A stretch of 62,567 nucleotides of DNA from Actinomycetes bacterium. GTDB taxonomy: Bacteria > Actinomycetota > Thermoleophilia > Gaiellales > Gaiellaceae. The DNA lies in assembly GCA_025358355.1 (NCBI GenBank), contig JANYJX010000063.1, positions 1 through 62,567 on the forward strand. Direction: 5' to 3'. The position numbers were made by a program, and so were the translations under genes. The notes below the pieces were generated by a model. That model saw only the letters and a list, made by a program, of their open reading frames with translations, did not search any database and was not told where the DNA came from. Shown piece after piece: positions 31,576-40,852 of this stretch. Every line of letters starts with the position of its first letter. Within the stretch, counting starts at the first letter, position 1.

Positions 31576-33005
31576 GCGGTCACTGTCTTGTTGGTCAGTG
31601 GCTCGAGTTTGCGAACGTCGACGAAGTGCCCGGCCAGCGCGGCGCCTGCGGCCATCTGCGGGCTGACGAGGTGCGTCCTTCCGCCGCGGCCTTGCCTTCC
31701 TTCGAAGTTACGGTTCGAGGTGGACGCGCAGCGCTCGCCTGGTGCGAGCACATCAGCGTTCATCGCGAGGCACATCGAGCAGCCGGCGAGGCGCCACTCG
31801 AAGCCCGCGTCCGTGAAGACTTTGTCGAGTCCCTCCGCCTGAGCCTGAAGCCGCACCTTCGCCGAGCCGGGGACGACGAGCGCATTGACACCCGCCGCGA
31901 TGTGGCCACCCTCGAGGACTGCCGCAGCCGCGCGCAGATCCTCGATGCGGGAGTTCGTGCACGAGCCGATGAAGACCCGGTCGATCTTGATCTCCTCGAT
32001 CGGCGTGCCGGCCTTCAGGCCCATGTACTCGAGCGCTCGCTCTGTGGCCTCACGATCGTCGGGGTCGTCGAAATCGCTTGGTGACGGGACGACGCCCGTG
32101 ACCGGAACGACCATGCCCGGATTCGTCCCCCAGGTGACCTGCGGCGCGAGATCACTGACGTCGATCGTCACGTGCTTGTCGAACGTGGCGCCTTCGTCGG
32201 AGGCGAGCGAGCGCCAGCGGCCGAGCGCGCGTTCCCAATCGGCGCCTTGTGGTGCTAGCTCGCGGCCTTCGAGATAGGCAAACGTCGTGTCGTCGGGCGC
32301 GATCATGCCGGCTCGCGCACCCCACTCGATCGTCATGTTGCAGACCGTCAGTCGGTTCTCCATTGTCAGCGCGCGGATCGCTTCGCCGGCGTACTCGACG
32401 ACGTAGCCGACACCGCCCGCGACCCCGACCTCGCCGATTGCCGCGAGGATCAAGTCCTTCGCCGTGAGGTGCGGCGGCAAATCGCCGGCGAACTCCATCA
32501 GCATCGTCTTCGGTCGGCGCTGCCACAGCGTCTGCGTTGCGAGCACGTGCTCGACCTCGGATGTCCCGATCCCGAAGGCAAGCGCGCCGAACGCGCCGTG
32601 CGTGGAGGTATGGCTGTCGCCGCAGACGATCGTCTTTCCTGGCTGCGTCAGCCCAAGCTCGGGCCCGATCACGTGGACGATTCCCTCGCTACCCGTGCCG
32701 GTTGCGTGGAGCTTGACGCCGAACTCCTCGCAGTTCGCCCGCAGCGCGTCGAGCTGCGCTTTCGCGAGTGGATCGGCGATCGGGCCGGGCAGTGTCGGCA
32801 CGTTGTGATCCATCGTCGCGACCGTCAGCTCCGGTCGGCGAACTCGGCGTCCTTCGAGGCGTAGTCCTTCGAACGCTTGCGGCGAGGTGACCTCATGAAC
32901 GAGGTGAAGATCGACGTACAGCAGCGCCGGCTCGCCCGCCGCCTCGTGCACGACGTGCGTCTCCCACACCTTCTCGAACAGGGTCCTAGGCATCGCCTCG
33001 ATCAT
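31572..33005 (-). CDS. leuC: 3-isopropylmalate dehydratase large subunit
   Basis: 477 residues with the aconitase-type fold. Fe-S cluster cysteines are in [13 protein letters not shown] and [46 protein letters not shown] and [18 protein letters not shown] are family blocks. The ATG at 33005 is preferred because it overlaps the stop codon of the upstream transporter gene (ATGA); an ATG four codons later is possible. The reading frame is open much further upstream, but that part is antisense to the transporter and not coding. Confidence 0.94.
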   Translation of the reverse strand: MIEAMPRTLFEKVWETHVVHEAAGEPALLYVDLHLVHEVTSPQAFEGLRLEGRRVRRPELTVATMDHNVPTLPGPIADPLAKAQLDALRANCEEFGVKLHATGTGSEGIVHVIGPELGLTQPGKTIVCGDSHTSTHGAFGALAFGIGTSEVEHVLATQTLWQRRPKTMLMEFAGDLPPHLTAKDLILAAIGEVGVAGGVGYVVEYAGEAIRALTMENRLTVCNMTIEWGARAGMIAPDDTTFAYLEGRELAPQGADWERALGRWRSLASDEGATFDKHVTIDVSDLAPQVTWGTNPGMVVPVTGVVPSPSDFDDPDDREATERALEYMGLKAGTPIEEIKIDRVFIGSCTNSRIEDLRAAAAVLEGGHIAAGVNALVVPGSAKVRLQAQAEGLDKVFTDAGFEWRLAGCSMCLAMNADVLAPGERCASTSNRNFEGRQGRGGRTHLVSPQMAAGAALAGHFVDVRKLEPLTNKTVTA

Positions 33006-34174
33006 ACGGAACGGGTTCCGATCCGCTCGACACCAGCGACCACGGCACCAGCGACGAGGCCCCAGAACGCCGATCCGATCGACAGCAACGTCACACCCGA
33101 TGCCGTTACGACGAAGGTGACGAGAGCGGCTTCGCGCTGGCGCTCGTCTCGCACTGCTGCCGCGAGCCCGTTTCCGATTGTGCCGAGGAGTGCGAGCCCG
33201 GCGATGCCGACGACGAGCTCGCGCGGGAACGCGGCCAGCATCCCGGCGACTGCGGCCCCGAACAGGCCGACGATCGCGTAGAAGACGCCGGACGCAATGG
33301 CCGCGGTATAGCGACGTCGCGGGTCGGGGTGTGCTTCGCGCCCGAGACAGATCGACGCCGTGATCGCGGCGAGGTTGAATGTGTAGCCGCCGAATGGCGC
33401 GAGCGCGACGGTCGCGACGCCGGTCGTCGTGATGATCGGCGAGATCGGCGGCCGGTAACCGTGCGCATGCAGCGCCGCGACGCCAGGAACGTTTTGCGAC
33501 GCCATCGTCACGATGAACAGCGGCAATGCGACTCCGATCGCCGCGCTCAGCGAGAAATGCGGCGTGACCCACTCGGGACGCGTCAGGCCGGATGGGAGGT
33601 CGAATGTGCCGAACAGCCCTTCGACCCACGTCACGAACAGCCCGACGCCGAGCGCGGCCAGCACGGCGTAGCGCGGCCAGAGCCGGCGCACGACGAGGTA
33701 CGCGCCCGCCATCGAGATGACGAGCGCCGGCCTGGTCTGCGCAGCGGCGAACCCGTCGAGCGCGAACCGCAGCAGCACTCCAGCGAGCAGCGCAGCTGCG
33801 AGAGCACCGGGAATCCGATCGATCGCACGCTCGAACAAGCCGCTCCCACCGACCGCAAGGATTAGAAGCCCGGTGAGGACGAACGCCCCGGTCGCCTCCT
33901 GGAGAGTGACCCCTGCGACGCTCGTGATCAGCAGTGCCGCACCCGGCGTCGACCAGGCAATGAGCACCGGAGCGCGGTAGCGCAACGACAGGCCGATTGT
34001 CGTTGCGCCCATCCCGAGCCCGAGCGCCCACAGCCACGAGCCTGCCTGCTCGGGTGTCGCCCCGGCTGCGCGAGCCGCTTGGAAGACGATGACGACCGAG
34101 CTTGTCAGACCCACGAGCACGGCAACGAACCCGGCCGCGACCGACGAGACGGAGAAGTCTCGGAGCACCTTCAT
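33002..34174 (-). CDS. BenE-family benzoate/H+ symporter-like permease
   Basis: 390 residues with about 12 hydrophobic segments. Motifs of the benzoate transporter family are visible: [57 protein letters not shown] and [22 protein letters not shown]. The substrate is uncertain; BenE relatives are annotated by similarity alone. Its position between thrC and leuC with a four-base overlap to leuC suggests an amino-acid-related or keto-acid-related cargo rather than benzoate, which is inference. Confidence 0.85.
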   Translation of the reverse strand: MKVLRDFSVSSVAAGFVAVLVGLTSSVVIVFQAARAAGATPEQAGSWLWALGLGMGATTIGLSLRYRAPVLIAWSTPGAALLITSVAGVTLQEATGAFVLTGLLILAVGGSGLFERAIDRIPGALAAALLAGVLLRFALDGFAAAQTRPALVISMAGAYLVVRRLWPRYAVLAALGVGLFVTWVEGLFGTFDLPSGLTRPEWVTPHFSLSAAIGVALPLFIVTMASQNVPGVAALHAHGYRPPISPIITTTGVATVALAPFGGYTFNLAAITASICLGREAHPDPRRRYTAAIASGVFYAIVGLFGAAVAGMLAAFPRELVVGIAGLALLGTIGNGLAAAVRDERQREAALVTFVVTASGVTLLSIGSAFWGLVAGAVVAGVERIGTRSV

Positions 34175-34187
34175 CCCAGGACAGTTT

Positions 34188-35435
34188 CTACGCGGCGATG
34201 ACCTGGTCGATGAAGGCGTCGGCGTCAGCCTCGATCGGCACCGGGTTGTACGTGTGCGCGACCGGCTGTGGTGTCTTCAGGCCGTCACCGGTGACGAGGA
34301 GCACGACGCGCGACCTCGGCCCGAGCTCGCGGGCGGCGATCGCCGCCCGCAGCGCACCGAGCGTGACTCCCGTCGCGGTCTCGCCGAAGACGCCGGTCGT
34401 CTGGGCGAGCAGCGCCATGTTCTCGCCCACTGCTTCCTCGGCGACGGCATAGATCGCGCCGCCGGTCTCGCGCGCTGTTGCGACAGCGAAGTCGCCGTCG
34501 GCAGGATTCCCGATCGCGAGCGACCGCGCGACGGTGTTCGGCCGCACCGGCTGCACGGATACTTCGTCGCGAAACGCTGTCGCCACTGGCTGGCAACCCT
34601 CGGCCTGGCCGCCGAACAGGCGGGGCGCCGGCTGATCGATGAGCCCGATCGAGCGTAGCTCGGAGAATCCCTGGCCGACCTTGTGGAACAGTGCGCCCGA
34701 GGCGATCGGGATCGCGATTGCGTCGGGCGCCTCCCAGCCGAGCTGCTCGGCGATCTCGTAGGCGATTGTCTTCGACCCTTCCGCGTAGTACGAGCGGAGA
34801 TTGACATTGACGAAGCCCCACGGCAGCTCGAACGACAGCTCAACCGTGAGCCGCGAGCAGTGGTCGTACGTGCCGTTGACCGTATAGATCTTCGGTCCGT
34901 AGACGGCCGCGCCCGCGAGCTTCTCCGGCTCGAGGTCAGACGGGACAAAGACGACCGCGTCGAGCCCTTCGGCGGCCGCGCGGGCCGCGACGGCACCCGC
35001 AAGGTTGCCGGTCGACGAGCACGAGAGCGTCTCGAAGCCGAGCTCCTGTGCTTTCCTCGCCGCCACGGCAACGACGCGATCTTTGAACGAGTGGGTCGGA
35101 TTGGCGGTGTCGAGCTTCAGCCACAGCTCGCCGATCCCGAGAGCGGTCGCGAGGCGCGGAGCTGGGACCAGCGGCGTGAAGCCGGGCGCCAGACGCGCGA
35201 CCTCAGGAGCCTCGACCGGGAGCAGCGCGGCGTAGCGCCACAGCGACGCCGGCCCAGCCGCGATCGACTCACGGCTGACCGTCGCGCGGAGGTGATCCCA
35301 GTCGTAGACCGGGTCGAGTGGACCGAAGCAACGGGAACACGACCCATTCGCTTCGAGGGGATGATCCGTCGCGCAAACGCGACACGAAAGAGAAACAGCG
35401 GGCACTTCTGAGACCTCCTGATCGTCGCTCGACAT
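34188..35435 (-). CDS. thrC: threonine synthase-like PLP enzyme under a SAM riboswitch
   Basis: 415 residues. An N-terminal zinc-ribbon-like CxxC...CxxC segment (SCRVCATDH ... GSCSRCFGP) precedes the PLP domain with the Schiff-base lysine in NPTHSFKDRVVAVA and the phosphate-binding SCSSTGNLAGAVAARAA. It matches long threonine synthases, which convert O-phosphohomoserine to threonine. A second, shorter threonine synthase is encoded at 39869-40852. The start codon lies inside the closing stem of a SAM-I riboswitch, which is unexpected for a pure threonine enzyme and hints that this copy serves a methionine-linked branch. Confidence 0.88.
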   Translation of the reverse strand: MSSDDQEVSEVPAVSLSCRVCATDHPLEANGSCSRCFGPLDPVYDWDHLRATVSRESIAAGPASLWRYAALLPVEAPEVARLAPGFTPLVPAPRLATALGIGELWLKLDTANPTHSFKDRVVAVAARKAQELGFETLSCSSTGNLAGAVAARAAAEGLDAVVFVPSDLEPEKLAGAAVYGPKIYTVNGTYDHCSRLTVELSFELPWGFVNVNLRSYYAEGSKTIAYEIAEQLGWEAPDAIAIPIASGALFHKVGQGFSELRSIGLIDQPAPRLFGGQAEGCQPVATAFRDEVSVQPVRPNTVARSLAIGNPADGDFAVATARETGGAIYAVAEEAVGENMALLAQTTGVFGETATGVTLGALRAAIAARELGPRSRVVLLVTGDGLKTPQPVAHTYNPVPIEADADAFIDQVIAA

Positions 35436-35527
35436 CCGTCCGGGTTTGGCACCGCGCGTGCGCTTGGGGCGCTTGCCGGTTGCCGAGGCGTCACAGGGCC
35501 GGTCCCTCAGCCTCTCTCGATGCGGAG
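35428..35527 (-). promoter_or_regulatory. SAM-I (S-box) riboswitch overlapping the thrC start
   Basis: Reading the minus strand, the conserved S-box elements appear in order: GAGAGAGGC, TGAGGGACCGGCCC, TGACGCCTCGGCAACC, then after a variable P4 region GGTGCCAA. The closing stem P1 forms between CTCCGCATC (35527-35519) and GATGTCGAG (35436-35428) with one mismatch. Its 3' strand contains the ATG of thrC. SAM binding stabilises P1 in this class, so it should hide the start codon and switch translation off. Confidence 0.93.
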
Positions 35528-35552
35528 CGGGGTCTGCCCGCTTCCGGGGCGG

Positions 35553-35558
35553 AGTCTA
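35553..35558 (-). promoter_or_regulatory. -10 box TAGACT upstream of the SAM riboswitch
   Basis: TAGACT on the minus strand ends 25 bases before the 5' side of P1, a fitting distance for a transcript that begins just upstream of the aptamer. No clear -35 element is seen. Confidence 0.4.
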
Positions 35559-35650
35559 GCGTGCCGAAGCCGATTCGGACGAGAGACCCCTTGTGGACGG
35601 GCCAACACACCGATCTCAACATCGGACGCCGAGGTACCGATGTAGCCGTG

Positions 35651-36680
35651 ATGCGCCGAGTTGGACTCCTTGCGTTGTGCCTGCTCGCCGTGGCGGTCGG
35701 CTCGGATGCGCACGCTGGCAGGCCCGCGACGGTCTTCCAGGCCGCAGCCGCGTCGCTGCAGGAGGAAGCCGAGCTGGTTCCGCTTGCCGGCCCTGATCAC
35801 GCCGCCGACCCGAACTTCACGGCCGATCGCCGCCGGCTCGAGCAGATCGACGGTCGGGGCGGCGAGTTCCTTGCACTGATCCGGTCGCGCGGGGTCGAGT
35901 AGTCGGCGGCTGTGCGTCGCACCCTGGGCCGGCTGCACGTGCCAGGGCAGGGGGTCGGCTGCCGCTGCCGGGCGACTATCTGGCGGCGCTTGCCGAGCTT
36001 CGTTCGCTCGACGCGGCGCGTGGCGGCGATCCCGCGTTCGCGCTGTCGTTCGCCCCTGGCTAGCCTGGTGCGCAGGTCACACCGCAGCAATCCCAGCGTG
36101 GCGTTCTGCTCGTCGGCTGGCTGGTCGCCGTTCTCGTCGCGCTGATCATCGGCCTCGTCGTTCGCGGCCGCGGGCTATCGCGGGCGAACGATCTGCTCGC
36201 GCTCGCGCTGACGGATCCGCTGACAGGCGCGTCGACCAGGCGCAAGCTCGAACAGGACGTCGAGACGAGGCCGGCGAGGAGAGCTGTGACGTCTGCGTGC
36301 TCATGATCGACGCCGATCACTTCAAGGAGGTGAACGACCGCTACGGCCATCCGGTGGGCGACGAGGTGCTGCGCCGGGTCGGACGCGTCCTGCTCGATCA
36401 GGTGCGGGATGGGTCTGCCGTGTACCGCTACGGCGGCGAGGAGTTCTGCGGGATCCTGCGCGATGTCACGCTGCTGACGGCGTGCTCGGTCGCAGATCGC
36501 CTTCGGTCGTCCGTCGCGTTGACGCGGATGCCCACGGCCGAGTCGGTCACCATCTCGCTCGGTGTCGCGCACGGGGCGTCGGACGCGCTCGACACCGTGA
36601 TCAGGCATGCGGATTCGACGCTCTACGAGGCGAAGCGCGCCGGTTGCGACACGGTGCGCGAGTTCACAGCGGCCGGGTAA
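35651..36680 (+). pseudogene. degraded GGDEF diguanylate cyclase gene
   Basis: Starts with a signal-peptide-like MRRVGLLALCLLAVAVG and an 83-codon ORF ending at 35901. Then follow fragments in changing frames: PGDYLAALAELRSLDAARGG, a membrane helix GVLLVGWLVAVLVALIIGLVV, the start of a GGDEF domain LALALTDPLTGASTRRKLEQDV, and after another frameshift near 36285 VCVLMIDADHFKEVNDRYGHPVGDEVL with YGGEEF as the signature loop. The end overlaps ilvD on the other strand by 17 bp. A membrane-bound c-di-GMP synthase was once encoded here; the product is now split in at least three frames. Confidence 0.75.
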
Positions 36681-38364
36681 CTGCTCCCTCAGACGCCGAC
36701 GAGACCATCGCGGCGTATTTTGCGAACACGCCTCTCGTGTGACGTGGCGGCGGGGCAACCCAGTCGTGGAGGCGCGCTTCGATCTCGTCGTCGGAGAGTT
36801 CGACGTGCAGCTCCTTCGCGTCGACATCGATCGTCACGAGGTCGCCTTCGCGGAGCGCCGCGAGCGGGCCACCCTTCGATGCTTCGGGTGCGATGTGGCC
36901 GACCATGAAGCCGTGCGTCGCGCCCGAGAAGCGGCCGTCGGTGATCAGCGCAACCTCGTTGCTGAGCCCCTCTCCGACTAGTGCGGCCGTGACATGGAGC
37001 ATTTCGCGCATCCCCGGCCCGCCGTGCGGCCCTTCGTAGCGGATCACGACGACGTCGCCGGCCTTGATCTGGCCCGCCTTGACCGCCGCGAAGCACGTTT
37101 CTTCGCCGTCGTAGACCCGCGCTGGCCCGCGATGGCTGCGCCGATCCTGGCCCGAGAGCTTCACGACACAGCCCTCCGGCGCGAGGTTCCCATGCAGAAT
37201 CCGCAAGGTGCCCGATGGCTTCAGCGGCTGCTCGATCGGCCGCACGACATCCTGGCCCGTCGTTTCGACCACAGCGTCGGCGACCTCGCCGAGTGTTTGC
37301 CCGCTGACGGTGGTCGAGCCTGCGTGGATCAGATCGCGCTTTTTCAGTTCGCGCGCCACGAGCGCCACGCCGCCCGCGCGGTACATGTCGGTCGCGTGGT
37401 ACCGGCCCCACGGCTTCATGTCGGCGAGCACCGGCGTCCGTGCGGCGATCTCGTCGAAGTCGTCGATCGTGAACGGGATGCCGAACTCCCACGCGATCGC
37501 AAGCAGATGCAGGACACCGTTCGTCGAGCCGCCCGTCGCGACGACCGACACCGCGGCGTTCTCGATCGCCTCGCGCGTGACGATCTGCGACGGCCGGATG
37601 TCGCGGCGCACAAGATCCATCACGATTCGCCCGCATTCAGAGGCCGCGTCTACCTTCTTCGGAGAGAGCGCAGGGATGCCGTTGAGCCCGGCTGGGCTGA
37701 GCCCGATGAACTCGAGCATCGTCGACATCGTGTTGGCCGTGAACTGGCCGCCGCAAGCGCCCGCTCCGGGGCACGCGGCTGTCTCGAGCTCGTGCAGGTC
37801 CTCTTTGCTGAGCTTGCCGGCGGCGTGCGCGCCGATCCCCTCGTAGACGTCCGCGATAGATACGTCGCGCCCGCGGAAGATTCCCGGCGCGATCGAGCCC
37901 GTGTAAAGGACGACGCTGGGGATGTCGAGCCGGCCTAGCGCCATCATCGCGCCGGGATTCGTCTTGTCGCAGGCGACGAGGCAGACGAGCCCGTCGAAGA
38001 GGTGGCCGCGCGCGACCGTCTCGATCGAGTCGGCGATCACCTCGCGCGAGACGAGCGACGCGCGCATACCGGAGGTGCCCATCGACGTGCCGTCCGAGAC
38101 CGCGATTGTGTTGAACTCCATCGGCGTCCCACCCGCCTCGCGGATGCCGCGCTTCACGTCCTGCGCGAGCTCGCGCTGGTTCAAGTTGCACGGCATCGTC
38201 TCGATCCACGTTGTCGCGACACCGATGATCGGCTTCGCGAGATCCTCGTCGGTGAAGCCGGTGCCTTTCAGCATCGACCGCGCGCCCGCACGATCCGGGC
38301 CTTCGGTCAGCTCGGCGCTGTGGCGCTTGGCGGGGTCGGTCGGCTGGTCATAGGGCGTCGTCAT
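36664..38364 (-). CDS. ilvD: dihydroxy-acid dehydratase
   Basis: 566 residues, third common step of isoleucine and valine synthesis. Fe-S cluster and Mg ligands lie in WIETMPCNLNQRELAQDVK, VACDKTNPGAMMA and AACPGAGACGGQFTANTMS; the C-terminal catalytic block is TDGRFSGATHGFMVGHIAPEA. The ATG at 38364 overlaps the stop of the rhodanese gene by one base (TGATG) and directly precedes the family N-terminus. It is the last gene of the ilvB operon. Confidence 0.96.
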   Translation of the reverse strand: MTTPYDQPTDPAKRHSAELTEGPDRAGARSMLKGTGFTDEDLAKPIIGVATTWIETMPCNLNQRELAQDVKRGIREAGGTPMEFNTIAVSDGTSMGTSGMRASLVSREVIADSIETVARGHLFDGLVCLVACDKTNPGAMMALGRLDIPSVVLYTGSIAPGIFRGRDVSIADVYEGIGAHAAGKLSKEDLHELETAACPGAGACGGQFTANTMSTMLEFIGLSPAGLNGIPALSPKKVDAASECGRIVMDLVRRDIRPSQIVTREAIENAAVSVVATGGSTNGVLHLLAIAWEFGIPFTIDDFDEIAARTPVLADMKPWGRYHATDMYRAGGVALVARELKKRDLIHAGSTTVSGQTLGEVADAVVETTGQDVVRPIEQPLKPSGTLRILHGNLAPEGCVVKLSGQDRRSHRGPARVYDGEETCFAAVKAGQIKAGDVVVIRYEGPHGGPGMREMLHVTAALVGEGLSNEVALITDGRFSGATHGFMVGHIAPEASKGGPLAALREGDLVTIDVDAKELHVELSDDEIEARLHDWVAPPPRHTRGVFAKYAAMVSSASEGAVTRPL

Positions 38365-39065
38365 CAGGCACCTTTCTCGATCGGGAAGTTGTCGCGCCGG
38401 CACCACTCGCTGAAGGAGCCGGCGTAGAGGCGGATGTCGTTGCGGCCGGCCAGGATCGCGCGTTGGGCGACGACGGCGGCAGTGACGCCGGAGCCGCAGT
38501 ACGTCACGAGCTCGAGCGCGTCGAGCGCGCCGGCAGGGAGCGGCTGCTCGAAGAACACGTTGCGCGCGCCGGGGATGCGGCCCGCGACGGGGTCGAGCGG
38601 TTCGGCGTCGCCGCGCCAGCGCTCGGGTGAGCGCGCGTCGAGCAGGACGAGCTTCGGGTCGTTCAGCCGCGCGAGGATCTCCTCGGCTTCGATCGTGTCG
38701 TCCGCGCGCTCTCGAGCGACGAATTCCGCCGGCTCGGCGCGCGTGTCGTCTGTCTCGTGCGGGCCGGTATAGCTGCGTACGTCGAACGTGCCGGCGCGAT
38801 CGTGGCCGAGATGCCGCAACAGCCACCAGCAGCGCGCGGCCCAGCCGGAACCGTCGTCATAGGCGAGCCCGAAGGTGTCGTTCGCGATCCCGGCGCGGCC
38901 GAATGTCGCTGCCAGTGCGTCGGTCTCGGGAAGCGGATGTCGCCCGCGGCTGATGTCGCCGATCTCGCCTGTCAGGTCGGTCTCCGGATCGAGATTGATG
39001 GCCCCAGGAATGTGGCCCGCAAGGAACGTGGCGCGCGGCCGGCAGTCCACGAGCCGGATTGTCAC
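38364..39065 (-). CDS. sseA: tandem-rhodanese sulfurtransferase (SseA-like)
   Basis: 233 residues with two rhodanese domains. The first keeps DCRPRATFLAGHIPGAINLDP but has no active-site cysteine; the second has LLDARSPERWRGD, GRIPGARN and the catalytic loop as YCGSGVTA. CGSGVTA is the 3-mercaptopyruvate sulfurtransferase-type loop. GTG at 39065 overlaps the thrB stop. Why it sits between thrB and ilvD is unclear; a link to sulfur supply for the IlvD Fe-S cluster is speculation. Confidence 0.9.
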   Translation of the reverse strand: MTIRLVDCRPRATFLAGHIPGAINLDPETDLTGEIGDISRGRHPLPETDALAATFGRAGIANDTFGLAYDDGSGWAARCWWLLRHLGHDRAGTFDVRSYTGPHETDDTRAEPAEFVARERADDTIEAEEILARLNDPKLVLLDARSPERWRGDAEPLDPVAGRIPGARNVFFEQPLPAGALDALELVTYCGSGVTAAVVAQRAILAGRNDIRLYAGSFSEWCRRDNFPIEKGA

Positions 39066-39872
39066 AGCGCTCCGCGCTGCGCGACCGAGAGCGGCAGCAC
39101 ACGGTGCGCCGGGAAGCGCTCCGCGAGAGCGCCTGCGCAGAGCGTGCGGTCGCGAGCCCAGACGAGAACGGTTGGGCCGGAGCCGGAAAGCGTCGCGCCG
39201 GCGGCACCTGCCGGCATGTCGGCACGGATCTCGTTCAGCAGCTCCGACGGCCGGTACGGCTCGTGCAGCCGGTCGGAGAGCGCCGCCGCGAGCCATTCCG
39301 CGCTACCCGCCGCGAGGCCCGCGCCGAGCAACATCGCGTGGGACGCCGTGAATGCGGCATCCTCGTGCGAGACCATCGCAGGCAGCGCGCCCCGCGCGGC
39401 TTTGGTGGCGATGCGCGTCTCGGGAATCACAGCGATCGGCTGCAGCGGCAGGGTCTGGGCGATCTTCGCGATCCGGCCTTGCCACGTGATGCACGCGCCG
39501 CCGGCGAGCGTCGCCGAGGTTGTCGGCGTGGCTCTCGAGCGCGTGGCCGAGCGCGAGAAGCTTGACCGCCGGCTGGCCCGGCCCAGCGGCAACAAGACCC
39601 AGCGCGATTGCCGCGGCGCTCGACCCGAGGCCGCGCTCCAACGGAATCCGGTTCACGAAACGGAAGTGCTTCCCGGCCGTTGGCGCCACGAGTGCGTACG
39701 CTTGGAGCGCGAGGTTCGTCTCGTCCTCGGCCAACTCGCCGGCGCCCTCACCCTCGATCACGACGCCCTCGCCGGCCGTGACCTCGAGCTCGTTCCAGAG
39801 GTCGAGCGCGACCGCGGCGCAGTCGAAGCCGGGGCCAAGATTCGCCGAGGTTGCGGGCGCGCGGACCCTCAC
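39062..39872 (-). pseudogene. thrB: homoserine kinase, interrupted by one frameshift
   Basis: GHMP kinase converting homoserine to O-phosphohomoserine. The first part reads VRVRAPATSANLGPGFDCAAVALDLW and the ATP-binding IPLERGLGSSAAAIALGLVA to ALESHADNL. The frame then changes near 39512-39520 and continues ATLAGGACITWQGRIAKIA to AGATLSGSGPTVLVWARD, ending at 39062. Alignment of the junction to the usual HxDNxxxxLxGG pattern implies loss of two bases. Everything else is intact and the gene is embedded in an overlapping operon, so either a very recent mutation or an assembly indel is likely. Confidence 0.85.
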
Positions 39873-40852
39873 TTTGCCGCCTCCAGGATCGCGTCAGGGT
39901 CGGGAGCAACGCGGGCGGGCGGCGGCGCGTGCGTCTCGGCGCTCGCCGGGTCCTTGAGCCCGTGGCCGGTGATCACCACGACGACGGTCTCGCCTGCGGC
40001 CGGTTGCGCGTGCGTGAGAGCGGCCAATCCCGCAGCCGATGACGGCTCGCAGAACAGGCCCTCGGTGCGCGCGAGGTCGCCCCAGGCGACGAGAATCTCG
40101 GCGTCATCGACTGTCACGAGTTCTCCGTGTGTGTGCTCGACGGCCGCTGTGGCCGTTGCCGCGTGAACAGGCTCGGAAATGCGGATCGCGGTTGCGATCG
40201 TGTGCGCGCGATCGGCCGACTGTGCCGCAACGAGCCGGGACGGCGTCCCGCCGAGCTCGGCGAAGCCCTGCGCGTACGCGGTTGTGTTGCCGCCGCCGCC
40301 GTAGGGGAGGTAGATCGCAGCCGGCGCGGCGCCGAGCTCCTCGACGATCTCGAAGACTGCCGTCTTCTGTCCCTCGCGGCGGTACGGGTTCAGCGAGTTG
40401 ACGAGCGCGTGGGAGCCGCGCGACGCGAGCTCCCGGGCCGCTGCGAGCGCTTCATCGAAGCTGCCGGAAACCTCGAGCACGAGCGCGCCGTACATGCGCG
40501 ACTGTGCGACCTTCCCGGACGCGACCGTGCCCTGCGGCAGCAGCACGATCGCCGAGATGCCCGCGCGCGCGGCGTACGCGGCAGCCGACGAGGCGGTGTT
40601 CCCGGTCGAGGCCACAATTACCGCTTCGGCGCCCTCCTCGACTGCTTTCGAGACGGCCACGGTCATGCCGCGATCCTTGTAGCTCCCGGTCGGATTCGAC
40701 GCCTCCCACTTCAACCAGAGGTCGATCCCGAGCCGCTCCGACAGGCGCGGCGCGCGCAGCAGCGGTGTCGATCCTTCGCCGAGTGAGATCACCGGCGTTG
40801 CGGCCGAGACGGGCAGGCGGTCGCGGAAGCGTTCGATCAGCGGGATCGTCAT
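39869..40852 (-). CDS. thrC: threonine synthase
   Basis: 327 residues, short-form threonine synthase without a zinc-ribbon extension. Seen: LGEGSTPLLRAPRLSERLGIDLWLKWE, the PLP lysine in NPTGSYKDRGMTVAVSKA, VIVASTGNTASSAAAYAARAG, YLPYGGGGNTTAYAQGF and CEPSSAAGLAAL. It lies between hom and thrB with four-base overlaps on both sides, so it is the pathway enzyme for threonine; the paralogue at 34188 is the odd one. Confidence 0.95.
   Translation of the reverse strand: MTIPLIERFRDRLPVSAATPVISLGEGSTPLLRAPRLSERLGIDLWLKWEASNPTGSYKDRGMTVAVSKAVEEGAEAVIVASTGNTASSAAAYAARAGISAIVLLPQGTVASGKVAQSRMYGALVLEVSGSFDEALAAARELASRGSHALVNSLNPYRREGQKTAVFEIVEELGAAPAAIYLPYGGGGNTTAYAQGFAELGGTPSRLVAAQSADRAHTIATAIRISEPVHAATATAAVEHTHGELVTVDDAEILVAWGDLARTEGLFCEPSSAAGLAALTHAQPAAGETVVVVITGHGLKDPASAETHAPPPARVAPDPDAILEAAK

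Noticed and set aside
31572-34037. 821-codon reading of the leuC frame
   Set aside because: The part beyond 33005 overlaps the transporter gene and is Arg-rich shadow sequence; homology starts at the LeuC N-terminus.
36664-38826. 720-codon reading of the ilvD frame
   Set aside because: The extension beyond 38364 is a shadow of the rhodanese gene; the family N-terminus follows the ATG at 38364.
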